From Stichopus chloronotus (Eukaryota; Echinodermata; Holothuroidea; Aspidochirotida; Stichopodidae), in NCBI GenBank assembly GCA_021234535.1, contig CM037841.1, positions 14,280,825 through 14,344,824 of the forward strand: a stretch of 64,000 nucleotides of DNA. The letters are read 5' to 3'. The notes beneath the pieces were generated by a model that was given only the letters and a program-made list of their open reading frames with translations, searched no databases and had not been told where the DNA came from. Shown one piece after another: positions 13,101 through 28,100 of the stretch (its first letter is position 1; each line of letters begins with the position of its first letter). Made by a program: the position numbers and the translations under genes.

Positions 13101-16100
13101 TGAATCATTTCAGAAAACATATCAAACTTCAAATTTTCAACACACACTTAAAAACTTAAACAAGATACTCTGAAATAGTAATTAGTGATCAAATCATACA
13201 AACTACAGCATAAATTTCATTCATGGTGCAGTGTGTTACATTAGGATTGCTTCACATACTAATGAGAAATATTCAAACGAAGAGGATCCCCTTATGCTAC
13301 ATACAAAGGAACATTAATGAGTGAGAACTTAGCCAATCAATTTGAATTTTGAAAATTCATGACCAGACACCTTTCACATTTATATTTAGTTCATATGCAC
13401 ATGGCCAGTACAAGCCAGGGGCAAAAATTCCAAACTTAAATTTTTACACTTTACAAACCACTGGACACGAAACTTGACTAAATTATTCTAATTATAAGCA
13501 TTGACATGTGGTTATATTCTTCGAAATTCTCACAAACTTATCAATATCAACTCAAGGTGCCCCCTTTAAACCAGCTACTCGCGAATAATTATCAGCGACA
13601 AAATCTACAAAATCTCAAGTACAAGTTCCATTCACAGTATTTTAAATACACTACTGTCTCCTATAAAGGATACAAGTTGTTATTCCTTAAGCATGATCTA
13701 GAGCTTACCTTTATTTACTTATAGCTTTGTCAGCAAAATACTTCTTCACAATACAATATAAAATGTAACAGCGTATGACAGATTCATCATTGGCAACAAA
13801 AATTTAATCTTCAAACCGATTAAAAATGAGGACATGAACCTCTCTGCTGCTGCATAAAATTCTGTTGCTCGTGGATAACAATTAGAACTACAAAAAAAAA
13901 TTGGTGACGCTTTATCAAACTAGCACAGTAATATGGCCTTGATACTTCTCACATTTTAGCACATTTATGGAGTTAAATATTCATGAAAATGTTTAATCAC
14001 ATCAGAGTGGATGAAAAAATGGCAAGATGTAACTTTCATGAAAGATGACTGATTTCAAGGAACAAATCTGACTACTGTTTATATTGCTAGGGTGGAACCA
14101 CTGTCATTTACACTTAACAAGGCTCTTTGAGTTAATATCAATAAGTTTGTGAGGATTTTGAAGGGTACAAACATGTGACAATGCTTATAATTAGCATAAT
14201 GAGTCAAGTTTCACATCCACCAGTTAATGAAAACAGTCACACATTTTTATTTTTGACCCTGACTTGTACTGGCATTGGGCATATAAATAATTTCTTCTGC
14301 AAAAAGTGTCTGGCCATGAATTTTCAAACAATTACTCCTTAATGTTCCTCTCTATGTGACACATGGGGATTCTCTTAAGTGGACCATTTGTCAATGACGA
14401 AGTGAAGGAAATTTGACAGGTTAGGGAAAATTTAGTGAATATTACCAAGCACCTCACATGCCTCGTTATTAAGCAAAGTATACTCTATATGGACCAAATC
14501 AAACTGAAATAGGCATTTTAAAATGAATCACACAATAAACAGGACCAAAGGGAACAAGAACGCATATTTAATATTCATTCAAGAGCTTTGATACATCTGA
14601 TGCTTGCCAACTCTTCCTTCATTTCAAGGCTTACCTCTCCAAGTGGTAATAGGCCATCCACATGTGTGCTTGAGAACTGTTACCTGCAGACAAAATGCTA
14701 TTCCACAACTCTCGAGCCTTTTCCATGTTCTGAAAATATTTTGCCTGAAAAGAGAAAGATCACAGTATGTGAGTTTGTCAATTTTATAAAATATTCCTTT
14801 TCTCTCTCAGCAGCTTTAATATGTTAAACCTAATTTGACTTAACATTTATCAGAGAAAGAACAAGCAGGGACCAACTGGTACTTTCTATCAAGATTATTC
14901 TTTACTCTCTATAAGCAGTGTAAAAGGCTGATTGATAATTTAAGCAAAATGAGTAGAAAAACAGACAGACACACACATACACAGGCAGTGAAACTGGTAG
15001 TCTGACACAGAAACAGTCAGATAGACAGACAGGCAGACAAATCAGGCAGACAAACAGATGGACAGATAGACAGACCAAAGGTAAACATCGTGTAACTGGT
15101 AGCTACAGATCAACTATGATCTGAGCATTTCATAAGTAAAGTAATAAGAAATTTAACTTATTTGCTGAAAATCATTTACTAAACAAGGTTTAAATTTCAA
15201 AGTCTTTCCTGGTGAGGCCAACACTCACCTCAGTCATTGCTTGGTACTGTTGTAAACGGAATGTTGGATCTGCTGAGCTCCCGAAATCTTTGATAGAAGA
15301 AGAAGACAAAGGAAGGGAGAGCAAACCACGATCAACAAATCAATTTCCACTGCAACCTTGTTTTCATAGATGTAAGGAAATCAAATCTACATCAGTCAGT
15401 CTTTTCTAAGTGCAAGTTGTTTGTCAACATATCTGACAAACAGGTTTTGCACACAGTGCATTTATTTACTCCAACAAACTTTAAATGAAAAAAAGAAAGT
15501 ATTGTTGCCAAAGTACTGCACACTGGAGTACTGTCCATATTGCCATGAGGGTGCCCTCAGAGAGTATCCTTGAAGGTTTAACTTGCTTGATACAAGTGTT
15601 TGATTTCCACCAATATTACCTAAATGAGTTATGATTAATTGCTACAGCATTCAGGAATGTCATGCCCATTCTGCTATTCTATTGATACTGTCTGCACTTT
15701 TTGGTTTACAATAATAAAGAACCTTTACATGGGCCGATATGGATTTCATGGATAAACCAAGTGTACCTGTACATCTGTACCTTGAACAGAGATATATGAA
15801 AATTAGGTTAATAAATGTTACTCACAGTGACCAATGTATTCTGCTGCCTTGTCCATGGTTGCTCTAAGTTCTTCTTTAACTTCTGTTGAATCTGGATAAA
15901 CAATGTAAGTTCAATGTTATTTTAAACTTACAAAATCCTTCAAAAATTTAATGCAAATGCCATAATTGTAATTAATCATTTCTTCCATGTAGACCAAGAT
16001 CATGTTGATGTACTTCTATTACAGCTGACAGGTAGCCTAAAATCATATCTTCATACTGATGCACTTCTATCAGTTTCTCTGAACTCCACTTTCCAAACAC

Positions 16101-19100
16101 ATAGTGATGGCAGGATAGAAAGGAGGGGCTTGCCCAGTATTATTATAATTACTTAAGACAGGAGGGTATCAGAGGTGGGGTAAAAAGGTTGTCACTACTC
16201 CTGGCAGTGTAGATGGGAATGCAGTCATTGTGTTGAGACTGGTAGGTGTAAATTGAAGTAACTTACAGTCATACCACCTTAATGATGCACTTCTAAAAAT
16301 AGAAATGAAAATACATATAAAGACTGCACAACTGTTTAGTTACAATTCTATCTTGACAGTTTCCTCTTTTCTGTATTGTGGAGTGAGATGACCTTTTTTA
16401 TTAGGTCATGAATTCTGTTGACCCTAGGAGGTTTGCACCTCATGTGATCACCCCTCCCCCCTACCGTCAGTCAAATGGTGAAACTTCACTTGTGTGCTAT
16501 CAAATGCAAAAGTTAGCAGGGAGACCTTGTCCAAGTACTGCAAGCTCAGTATAGTCCACTCTATATATAGTGTACTGTGAGCTTAACTCGGAAGCACCGA
16601 ACTAGCCGCAAATTACATTTGCAACTTTGGTACTGCATCTGTTGGGACATATTACCAAACCTCAGGCCTCTTCTTCCTGACGAGTATGACTGTGAGCATA
16701 GTTTTACGTTACATTCAGCGCAGTTTATTCACTCAGTGTTAAGATCATCCTGGTAAGTTCCCTTTTGAAATGTCAAAATTATACCACATGCTAGAAATTC
16801 ACTTTTCATCTATTAAACTTATGCTAGTGTCGAAGTAACTTTTTCCACCTGATCAATGAGGTAAAAACCATTAAAGGTGCATGTGGAATTTTATTCTTCC
16901 CTCGCTTGTCGATTGCTTAACATCAAAACTACAAAAAAAGAGTGTTCACATATAAGTTATCATGCCTAGGAAGTGCTGCCTGAGGATACCTGGAGGAACT
17001 TTTTATACTTGTAAAAATGTTGTTTGTAATCTATGCACAAACTGATGACAGTGATGGAAGTCCTTTTTAGTAACATCATAAGCATGTTTTATGGGAAAAA
17101 AAATTCCATGACCGCCAGCAAGAATTCTCTACAAAGCACCCTCAATGGTGCTATCAACTGTTCATCTACAAAGAAGTCATTTTAACTTTATAATTCTCTT
17201 AAAGGGAAATATTGTATTGAGAATGCACCAACATGACATACAGTACAAAGAAAAATAGCTTCAGTATTGATAAACCCTTCAGTCTCAACAATAAATATCA
17301 GCAGTACTGTAGCTTCATCTCCTCCAAGCATTACAAATGAGTTATGGAAAATGCATCATTCGAGTATTTTGGCTTAAAAATCATTTCTTCAGGGACAAAT
17401 AACTGATATTTCTATCTATCAGAGACTTATTTCTAGAAAAGAAGGCTATTGTATTGCCTTATGTTGAGTAATCTATCATTCTGTGCCCACAGATATTACT
17501 TTTCAAGATATGTTTTGTCTGTGAAACAAACAAAATCAGTTAAAAACAAAAGGGTACAGCTTGTCATTACACACATGCAAGTACGAGTGATGGTCTGTGG
17601 CGTGTAAACCAATGGATCTTTCTTTTTACTTTTCATTTGAATATCTTTTGTATGGTAATGTAAGACTTAACAGGAGGCTTCCCTTGACAAATCACAGACC
17701 TGTTTCCATGGCATCCTGTACATGGTCCACTCTCCTTCTCATGTAGTCAATATATGACTCCCACAACTCCAGGAAATCAGTCGAATTGGTAAATCCACCA
17801 AGGAGAGATTTCTCAAAGGTTTCTACAAACAGAACCCAACAAGAAAATCTAAGAAAACAAACTGGTAAGTAGCATCCTCTCAATTAGTACCAAAAATGCT
17901 AGGGTACAGTAGTATCCTTGTGGTGATAAATTTAACCCAAAGTGTAGTTTATTTAAAAAAAAAGAAACAACAACAAAGAAGACTTCACTCTTTTATTCTG
18001 TTATGACTTATTGCTCTTTATTTCACTAACTAACTTCATCTTGAGTGCACACTTCCATTTGGAAACTTTTACATTATTTTCTGGAACTAAGAGCTGAGAC
18101 CAAAAACAGTGACCATGCAAAGCTATGAACTATACTGACTTCTTGGAAATCACTTCATGAAAACTAGAGCCTGATGAAAACTAAATAACTTAATAAATGA
18201 TAATTTTCCAAATTTTTCATTTGTAAATTGTTGTCCTTAAACTGGGAGAACAGCAGTACTTTCAAATTCAGTTTCTTAGACATGATTGTACATATCAGTA
18301 TGTTTTCTAGATTGAATTAAACTGAAGATGTGCAGAACCATACCAGAAAATTATGCATTTGGCAAACAGGTCAAACATGCAGCTTTGCTAAACATTAGGT
18401 GTGTTTGGATCTGTTGATTTGGAGTATATCATATTGGTGACTGATACAGCGTAAGTGAAGATGTCAGAGAGATCATAATCTGAAAGGAACTGATCAGAGA
18501 TACCTTTGATCATCTCATGTGGACGATGATGATGTTCCAAGGCTTGCAGGCAACCTTTCCATAATGTGGGAGACCAAGGGCAGTTCCTGACAGCTCTGTT
18601 GTAAACGCTGAGCTGAAGATCAGCTACAGGTGGAATGAGAATCCTAAGAAATGGAATGAAAATAGTTAAAAGAAATAATGGACTTAATTGGCCACAGAGA
18701 AACTCTTTTATATAACACAGTATAAAACAGCACCTGACTTCAAAGTTTTCCCTTTCTATTGAAGATAAATTAATTGATTTTGATGTTGTGGTACTGAATA
18801 GACTGCAGTTTTCTGAAACTGACTGAATCTCAACCCCCCCCCCCCCCCAATTTTTTCAGCTGAAGGTAACAGTGATACAGAGTTTGGAAGGTAACAGAGG
18901 CATACACTTTGAGAGGAATTAAAAACTGACACAAACTTTAGGAGGTAACAGAGAAATATCTTAAGGAAGGTTACAAAGGAAATATATTTGAAAGATTATA
19001 TCAGAAACAAAGCCTTTGAACCTTTGAAAAGAAAAGAGAGAACCATGTTGGTTGCATAAATAACATGCAGAAGGTAAACTAAAAAAGGTTTGCTCCATTT

Positions 19101-22100
19101 TTTTTTTCAAAGCAAACAAAATTTGCATACAACATTTGACAAACCATAAAATTACTGGAAAAAATTCTTCTCATAAAGAAAATTTGCATAATATTTTTGT
19201 TGACCATAACTTTCTCTCATATGTTTTCATTATATTTGACACCTGAAGGCTTCCAGGTGGATATTTTATGGAAATTGATTACAACAGTTTATAGTCACAG
19301 GAACAAAGTGTGTTGTCAGAGATGGGTTCTTGGCTATTCAAATGACTGCACAGAAGTAAGTACTGTACTGCCCTTTCCTAGACCATGACTGGTCACCACA
19401 TTCTGGTGATTGGTAAATGCCTTCCATGGCAATAAGGGATTGAGATGTAACACAAGTAATGTAGCCATTTTGAGGGTTTCAAGGCACTTTAACTCTCTGC
19501 CAGAAAGATTCAGTAATAAGCAACCACTCGCCATGAACACTTTTAAAAAGCATTTGTTAATAAAATGAACTTGATTTGTCAAATACATTCTTCCTTGATA
19601 CAAAAGTAGAGTTGCCTACCAAGTACTGTGTATAATCAAGCCAAAGATCAGTTACTAGACAGTGTTCAGCCACAGCTCTCTCGAAGCAACATCTTACGGT
19701 AGCTGGCTCTGCATCTTTGATGATGAAACTCAAGTAAGACTGCCATTGAGCTAAATTAGATCCATCACCTGAAATCTATATTAAAAAGAGATATGACACC
19801 CAAGGCCACATACTACTGAAGAAAAATCAACTAAGTTATCAGTAAGAGATTATGTGTAGAGCGATGGAACAACGATGTTTGCCCATGAGTTGACGTAGGT
19901 GAAGGAGCCATTCAGCCATTTTAAGCTGAAATCCTTAACATGTTGGTTGTCGATAAACATGTAATACTTTGTTAATACATCAACAGTAATACAGAGAAGG
20001 AAAAGAGGATCACACCCCATTCTGCTTTAACTAACATACTGTACAATAATAAACATACAAATAATAGTCTGTGGCACAGAAATAGTAATGGTATTATTCT
20101 CCCTAACTATTACTACCACAAAAATATAATGACTGAATTATTCCTGAGTGTGTGACGATGTAAAATCCCTACCTTCAACTACTGTAGCTTGCCATTGAAA
20201 AAAAAGTCATGCAAGGAATCTGGTTTTTGATTGGGTATGTAAATTAATCTAGGAACTTAAATGCAACCCTACCAATGCTGATTCATAGGGTTTGTACTTT
20301 TCTACTTTAGCGGCTGCAATCCTGTAGTTAATCATGACATCATCTGCGGCAGATTCACCGAGCCATTCTTCATACTCCTTCAAGGTCTCTTCCATATCTA
20401 TATATAAAATAGAAAATAGTTTCAGATATTTGGACAACTGCAACCTTTGAAACAAACTAGTCAGAGTCCTTTTGACAAATCTGTTTTTCACTGTAGTACC
20501 AAAGAAAAAGACAAACACTAGCAACGCTTAAAGATGTTCATCTAAACACATTTCTCGAATTTTTGCTATTTAAACAACATTCATAAAAGTGTTTGCACTA
20601 GGTCCAAAAGTTGGAACTGGGTACCAGGATCCACAGTACTCCAAACTATAACTTTTATTAGGTTACCAGTTCTTAGGTAATTTAAAGTGTATCATTTTGC
20701 TTTGCATGTTAATGAAATAGAATGTGGCTTATGAAGGGGCAAGGCAACAAATTGATCTCAGTTAGGAAAAATTCATTTTTTTGTCACACGTACAATATAT
20801 GTTAGAGAAAGTTTGGATCCCAGAAGAAATTTCAAAACTGGGTTCTGACTTAGCGAGTGGGGGACCAGGCTACTACAGTGAGTAATGCAAAGGCTAATTC
20901 ATAACATCCAGGAAAATTCATAACATCCAGGAAGCTTTTACCAAGAGCTGTTTACCTTGCAAGGGAACTCGAAGCTGTCGTTTGAAGATCTTGTCTATCC
21001 TTTCTACTTGGGCATCAACTTCATCAGTTTTTTCTTTCGTAACAACTGCACCAGGAGGAGGCTGAAATTTAAAAGGGTCTCGCATTTGAGATTTGCTTTC
21101 AAGTACAGTATTCTCCTCAATTTTCAAATCTTCGAGGTCTCTGTCACCTTTCAATCAAAACTGAGCCAACAAGGACAACTGTTCATGTGTTTTAATGGAA
21201 ATGACAAACTTCTGTATTTCAAGCCTGCAGTAGACGTAATGAGTCAACTGAATATCAACATTTCTTCTTCAAGACATTTATTCTTTTACTGTAGAGTGAT
21301 ATGTGAATTACTTCTACTGTACAATGTCCGCTGAGAAGGAGCTCTACAACATTTCAGCAAACTTTCAGACAATACATGACAAGCTGATATCAATGGAAAA
21401 GTCTGGTTTTAGAGTCAAGTTTGACTCCATACACAGTTTTAATAGGCATTATTTCAACAGATACAGGTACATATATATAATTAATGTTATTCTGTATGTG
21501 TAAGAACACATGATGCAAGAAAATAAGAAACTGTGGGACGACTAATGAAATCTTTCAGGTTCATTATCTATTTGGTTTCATAACAACACACTGTAAGTTT
21601 GCATCAAAGATACTAACGTTGAAGATTTCACTTTATTGTTTTCTCTAAAGACAAAGTCCATCACCAATACTTTTTTTTTTTTCAATACAGCACTGTTATA
21701 ATTATCCAAACATTCATGGATGGCACTGTGTGGTTTCCTAAATTTAATAAACAAATGTCAAAAGGTGTACCATATGTATTGTACTGTACTATACCTGAAT
21801 AGTCAATAAGATGGCATTTTCACATTCTCTGTAAAGTTCCCAGACAGCATTTCCCTTGGACATGTGAAGACCTACTGCAGAGATGGCCTTCTCATTCACC
21901 TGTCTTATCTTCTCTACTCCTCCAGGCAAGTTCATCCCACCCACAGAAAACTGTACATATTCCAGCCACAAGCTATCGGCTAATATGGAAAGAGCATTTA
22001 ATTACACAGTCAAATGGTGATGGTTGAATGTTCATTAGTACAGAATCAACATTTTCAGATTAACAGAAGTGAGAGTAATTAAAGCACAGTATGCACAAAT

Positions 22101-25100
22101 GAATAAGAGGTCATTCACATACTGTACTGTACAGTAACATACATCACTCATCAAATCTGTTACTGTATATGTACAGTATTTGTAAACTATAACACAGTGT
22201 TCATATGCAAAGTCACAAGAAAATGGCTCAACTTTTAAAAACAGTTTATCCATTTTAACTTTCAAATCATTTTGATTTGAAGCAAGACTGCTCGGTCAAT
22301 TTCATTAGGCAGGTTTCAACAAAAACAAAAAGAAAGACAGAAACAATTACTGTATGCTAAAATTCTATGTACTGTGCTATTGCCGCACAGAAATCAAGCT
22401 ATTCACTTTCAGTATGCCTCGCTAATAGAGCTGTGTGGATCTCAAAATGGTTCCACCAATAGATTGTTTTATCTGTGCTATGCTTGGACTTCAGTCTATG
22501 CTTGTCACTAAAATTTTAAAGTTACCTGTAGTGTGTTTACATGGGGGTTGGCAACTTGGCATGCTATGACATGTGCCTACTACATGAGCATTAAAACATA
22601 AAATTACATTATACAAATGTTAACCTTTAGATCAGACATGGTGATCCCATACTGTACAGTCTGTATGTGCTACAGTGTAGGCTACAGTAGATCCCAAGAT
22701 CAATCCAAGATCAATGAATTTAGGATGCAAATATTACATTACAGTAAATATGATTAGGCAGACTGTAAACTTCACAAAAAGAAGAGAGTTGAAAGAGTTT
22801 TGTCCTAAAAACTTGTGACCCACTTTCAGAACTTGCAAAAACCTAAATATACAATAGGGATCGAGGGACAGATTGCCTGCAAGTCATCTTTTAGAAAAGA
22901 GGTTAGCCTTACATAGGTAATCCTGAACAGCTCTTTCGAACAGTTCTTCGATTTTGTCTCTGGAATTGTTTTCCTCCAAATATTTTCGCTCATCTTCTAT
23001 CCAATCCAACCACAATCCTTAAAAAAGAAAACAAGAAATGATGTTTGTCCCACTTGCAAAACAGATGTATATTTCACAGAGCAACAAAACAAGAAACCCT
23101 ACAAATCAGTATAAAAGTTACTCTAAAGGTAAATAAACAATTTACACAACAGATTGCACATGAAATCAAAGGTTATTTTTACTCCAATCATGGTACACAC
23201 TGTTGGTGACACGATAGTACTGTGCTGTGACTCTACATACACATGTATTCACACATAGCGGATCTGGCAAAAGGAAACCATATTTCAGTGACAAACAATC
23301 AATGTAACAAATCTAAATGCTGAAAAAAAATAGAAGCATGTTAACTTTGCTGAATGAAAATGAAGTACAGAAATCAAGTGATTGATCTTTAAACATTGTG
23401 CAAAGTTGAACTGAGTAAACCATATGCTGTAGGCCTACAGTAAGCATTCTCAGGGTAACTTAAAGGATGTGTGGCGTGAAAAAGACATTTTTGTGTATTA
23501 GGTGCATTAAAGGGAAGTACAGTTAGGCATTTGTTTCACAAAAGACAACCAATTTTCAAAACCAACGTTTGTGGACACAGAATAATAGATTATTCCAAAT
23601 AAGGAAGGACAGTACTGTAGCCTTCATTTCAAGAAATAAGTTTCCCACAGGTAGAAATTCAGTTGTTTGTTATTAAACAAATATTTGTTCACCCAAACTT
23701 TTCAACGTTGATGCATCTTCCTCATCACGTGCATAATGTTTTGAGGAGATAAAGATTTTAAAGATGTTTATTGATAACACTGAATGGTTTAAAAATGAAT
23801 AAAGCTATTTTCTTTGTATGCCATGTTGGAAGGTTCGAAATGCCCTATTTCCCTTTAAGCATTAAAAATATTAAAAATAGCCACAAATTCCATCAAAATC
23901 CATCAAAGATTGACCAATTTACAGGAAAATTAGTATCTCACAGATGTATCATGAATAAGAATTGGCTAAGTATGCAACTTTGTGATGTCAAGAGATGGAC
24001 TCCTATGATATGTCTTATGTTAATCCTTTGTTTATGTAACCTTTATTTCAAGGACACTTGAATTTTGTAAGCCCAGAGGGTTTTATTTTGGAAACATGTA
24101 TTTTCGTCTCCAAAAATATCGACATCACTTAACAATGAGGAACTCAGTAATTAAGAGGCAAAATACAAGACTGGCACTGTGCAACACGCCACGTCATCTG
24201 TTTTGCATTTTTCTCAAAATTTGAAAAGTCATACTAGTAATCTCAAAAATGGTAAAAGATGAAAACAAAATTCCAACGGATCCAACACAGGGTTTTATTT
24301 TGCACTTCTAAATGAAGGGTGCTCTTTTCTAGAAGCATGTTACTCAACCTTTACTGTAAACTTGAAGCTAGTATTTGTTTACACTTAGCTACAGTAGAGG
24401 TACTGTATGGTAAATTTAACTCACTGTCAGTCAAGGGAAAGATTGCTGTCATTTCTTCTCTTGCATTCCTGAGTTTTTCAAATTCTCCTTCCTTCCTCAA
24501 GACAGATATCAGTTGAGTGTGTAAGTCATACTGGTAAGGGTTGGCAGAGACCTGACAGAGCAAATTATCAACATTAGAATGAAAAATCTGCATAAGTCAG
24601 TGGCAGTGACCTGAAATTACCTGATCTGCAGCCTAGTTCTCATACAGTACTGTACATTTACTGTACCATTGTTGGTTGATGTACTGTAACGACCAAACCT
24701 ACACTGAAAAGTACTCTGCTTGTCTCATCTTTCGTGCACTTCAACTCAGTTTCTAATTATTTTTACCAATGTTTTAATTAGGCCTTCACTGCTTTTAATT
24801 ACTGTACAACAGTTCTTCACTGACTTCTGAAAATTTCCAATGCTGTACTGTAAGTGTAGGCATTTTTCAGAAGGCCTATACTGTAAATTACAGTTGCAAG
24901 AAATACTTACAGTGCAAAGTTGGAATCTGCACCATGTGCCAATTAAAGTCTCAAACCTTACATACCCATGCAGTATATCACTACAATACCTCTACCCCAC
25001 CAAAGTAATTCCTTGTGACGGCGCTTTCTGTTTAAAATGTGTATTAAGCTGCGACTCACACACTGCCTACTGTAATGCTACAGCACCATAATAGCGGGTC

Positions 25101-28100
25101 TCTCACTCTCTCCCATGGATGTGAGAAATCTTTGGACAACTTCTGAGGACTTACAAATATGTACTGTACAATATCAAAACCTGTGATTTAGCTGTATCCC
25201 AACCTTGCAGTACTGACTGAGTACTGTATACAGTATTCCTGGCTAGTAGTGATGACACAAACATTGTTTTACTGTATTTTGTATACAGTATCTATACAAA
25301 GTATTTTATATCTATACAAAGTGTATATATTACTATATATTGACAACTGCAATTATACGGTACAAGTGACAAGTAAAAGTGCATGGACAAACATATGAAA
25401 CACATCTTTCATATCAAGTATATGAAAGAACACCACACACACTGATGTTCTGAGAACTTTATTCTCATAAAATCAGAAATTTTCTTCTTTCAAATGTAAA
25501 TCTCTTAAAGGGGAAAATATAGTCATTCAGCTTTGAATTTGTGTAGTCGTCAACTGCACTGTATTTCATGAATGGGTTTTGAGAATCATGTGAATACAGT
25601 ATATTTTTCAAACTTAATTGTGAAAATTCAAGTATGAGAAACTCCTTACTTTTCCTAGGATGCAATATTCTATCCTGAGATAAAATGAAAAGTACTTGGA
25701 AGAGAAAAATGGTGGAACAAGCTCTTGCTTTACAAAAGTTTAGGATGACTGAGCACTCTTGCCCTTCAAGTTACAGTAATATCATACTGTAGTGGGCTCA
25801 AAACATTAAATACTGTACTTGTCCACCATGTCCTTTCTTTCAAAACTTTAACACAATGAACTTTAACAATGAACTTTAAAAACCTGTACTCTTTTTTCGA
25901 AATTACGATGAAAGTGTAAAATTAATGAAAATATGCCTCAGTAACAGTGTGACATGAAAAATACCCATGTTTTTCAACCAAACTGTAATACTTTTTTTTG
26001 AAAATCCTATGTAACTAAAAATGTGCTGAATTGGACATAGATGCATCCAAGATACAGCTACTGTAGCCTAAAATCTCATGTGATATTCATGAAAAACCAG
26101 AAAGCCAAAAGGCTTTGTGATTCCTTGCTACATGGTTATATTACAACAAACATTAATTATTCAAATGACAAGTATAAGATCAACTGCAGTTATTTTTCTT
26201 GATACACCACAAGCCTTTAACCCAAAATGACCTTTATTTTGGTGACCTAAACTGACTGCGACATTTGATGTCCACCAAAAGTAATAGGGATCACCTACCC
26301 AGGCCATACAACCCACACATCAAGTACAGTATGAGTACGGTATGAAATCAGTCAACATTATCTCTGAGCTCCAAGAAACACACAAGTAATCAATGCTGCT
26401 TCTAGTCTTGCCTGTTGTTAGTTGAATCAAATAACTCAACCTTACCTCATCTGAACTCAGCTTGTCTGCCATATTTACCTCAAATTTCTTCGTAAACCAC
26501 CAGGATAATTTCTTCCTTGTTACAAGTAGCTTTTAACACACTCAAAGTCCTGGTAAGTTGACCCTAAGTTATGATTCCTCCGCAATATTTTTGCTTCCTC
26601 CATCTTTTCCGACATTGTGAAATATGATTGAAAGCACTCCAATTTGATTGTTAAGAAACCTTGTTCTGCTACCAGCTGTTCCTCTGGATATTGATATTAT
26701 CCAAATAAATGACAGAACAGATGGTTTTTTTATTTTCTTCATTTTTTTCATAAACCCATTAACATTCCATTGCATGCTTTTCTATCTGACCCCATGACCT
26801 CCCATACCAAGACTCTCTCTCTGGACAACTTATTAGCCTCCCACACTAGAAGTTACTCACTAAGTTACAAATGCAGTACTGTAGGGAGCAATCCCATTGA
26901 GTTAACTGTGTGCGAGAGAATAAACACTTGCTATTGCACAATGTAGATCAATATATATTTGTACGGTAGTTTATAATAACCACAATAATGGTGTTTAGGC
27001 TATTATTATTGTTTTATAGTGAAAAATTATCCCTTCCTCTCTACTGATAAGCATTAAATTTCACAGGGTCGTGAACCTGTTAATAACAGACAACCTTATC
27101 AAGTTTAAAACAAATCTGACCCATGCATAAGGAACTATGGCAGTTTTAAAATTTTTTATCTTTTAACCCATAACCTCATTAATATGCAAGATTTGGACAC
27201 CAAAAACAGTAGGGATCATCTACTCAATATGGGCAACCAACATGCCAAAAATGAAATTACTCAGAGTTACCCTTCTTGAGATAGAGTGTTTACGAGTAAC
27301 CGTCACACACACACACATACAGACACACACACGACATCATGACTGCATAGATTCCCCTGCCTAACGCAAGGAATCAAAAATGACAGACAAACCATTACAA
27401 TCTGAAATATTATATCGTAACTATGTCAATGGATGGTATCAGTGTGACGGAAACAGTGTGACAAAAATTTGCAACAATACTGTACATGTACAGTATGTAC
27501 TGTACAGGACAGTATGTCACTGAAAACCACAGGACATCAACTTATATGCTCCCTAAAAACATGTGAGAGTTTTTAACAATTACTGTATAAAGTTGAAAGA
27601 CAATCTAAAGAAAAGAGAAATGAGACTAGTGTTAAAATCAATGATTAGAGTAGAAACTTCCAAATTTTCAGAAAAAAAACACTTATTTGAAGTAAAAAGT
27701 CTACCAATGAACATGTGCACATTTGTCATCAATACTGGTGAAGGAATTGTACAGTACATTTGTTAAGAAAAAAAATAATAATGGTGAGTGGAAAACACAA
27801 AGTCAAAATGCCAGGAGCCTTCTCGGATATTGGTGTCTTCCAGTGATTATCGCCCATGCAAATGTACAGTTTGCAGGAAGCATGCCTGATTCAGGATTAT
27901 GTATTATTCTTAATGTTGCTACTGGATGTTAGCAATCAAAAAGAGTATACAGCTTGTAGCTTTCATGTACTTCTCATACCCTGTTATGTGGATTCACTCG
28001 TAGACCTATAGATTCATTAGTACAGCTTGGAATCATTGGGTTCCGTGATCAAATCCCGGCAGAACTACTCAGAAATTAGTCTTCTGCATTTTCGGGCTTA

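Larger units (their letters stand above)
12902..24551 (-). other. SART3: SART3 HAT-repeat exons (exons 2-13)
   Basis: These twelve exons encode residues about 40-536, the half-a-TPR array that in the family mediates dimerisation and binding to USP4/USP15 and U4/U6 components. Visible HAT signatures include LWLDWIEDE, LWLEYVQFSVGG, EYEEWLGES, LWLDYTQ, LELWESYIDYMRRRVD, MWMAYYHLER and HCRKILHRAVN. Each has the Trp/Tyr and Glu pattern of the repeat. Introns between them range from a few hundred bases to about 1.9 kb, and several HAT repeats are split across exons. Confidence 0.93.

Noticed and set aside
28020..28080. Box B-like GATCAAATCCC that could mark a tRNA or SINE
   Set aside because: No box A lies at a suitable distance upstream and no cloverleaf forms.
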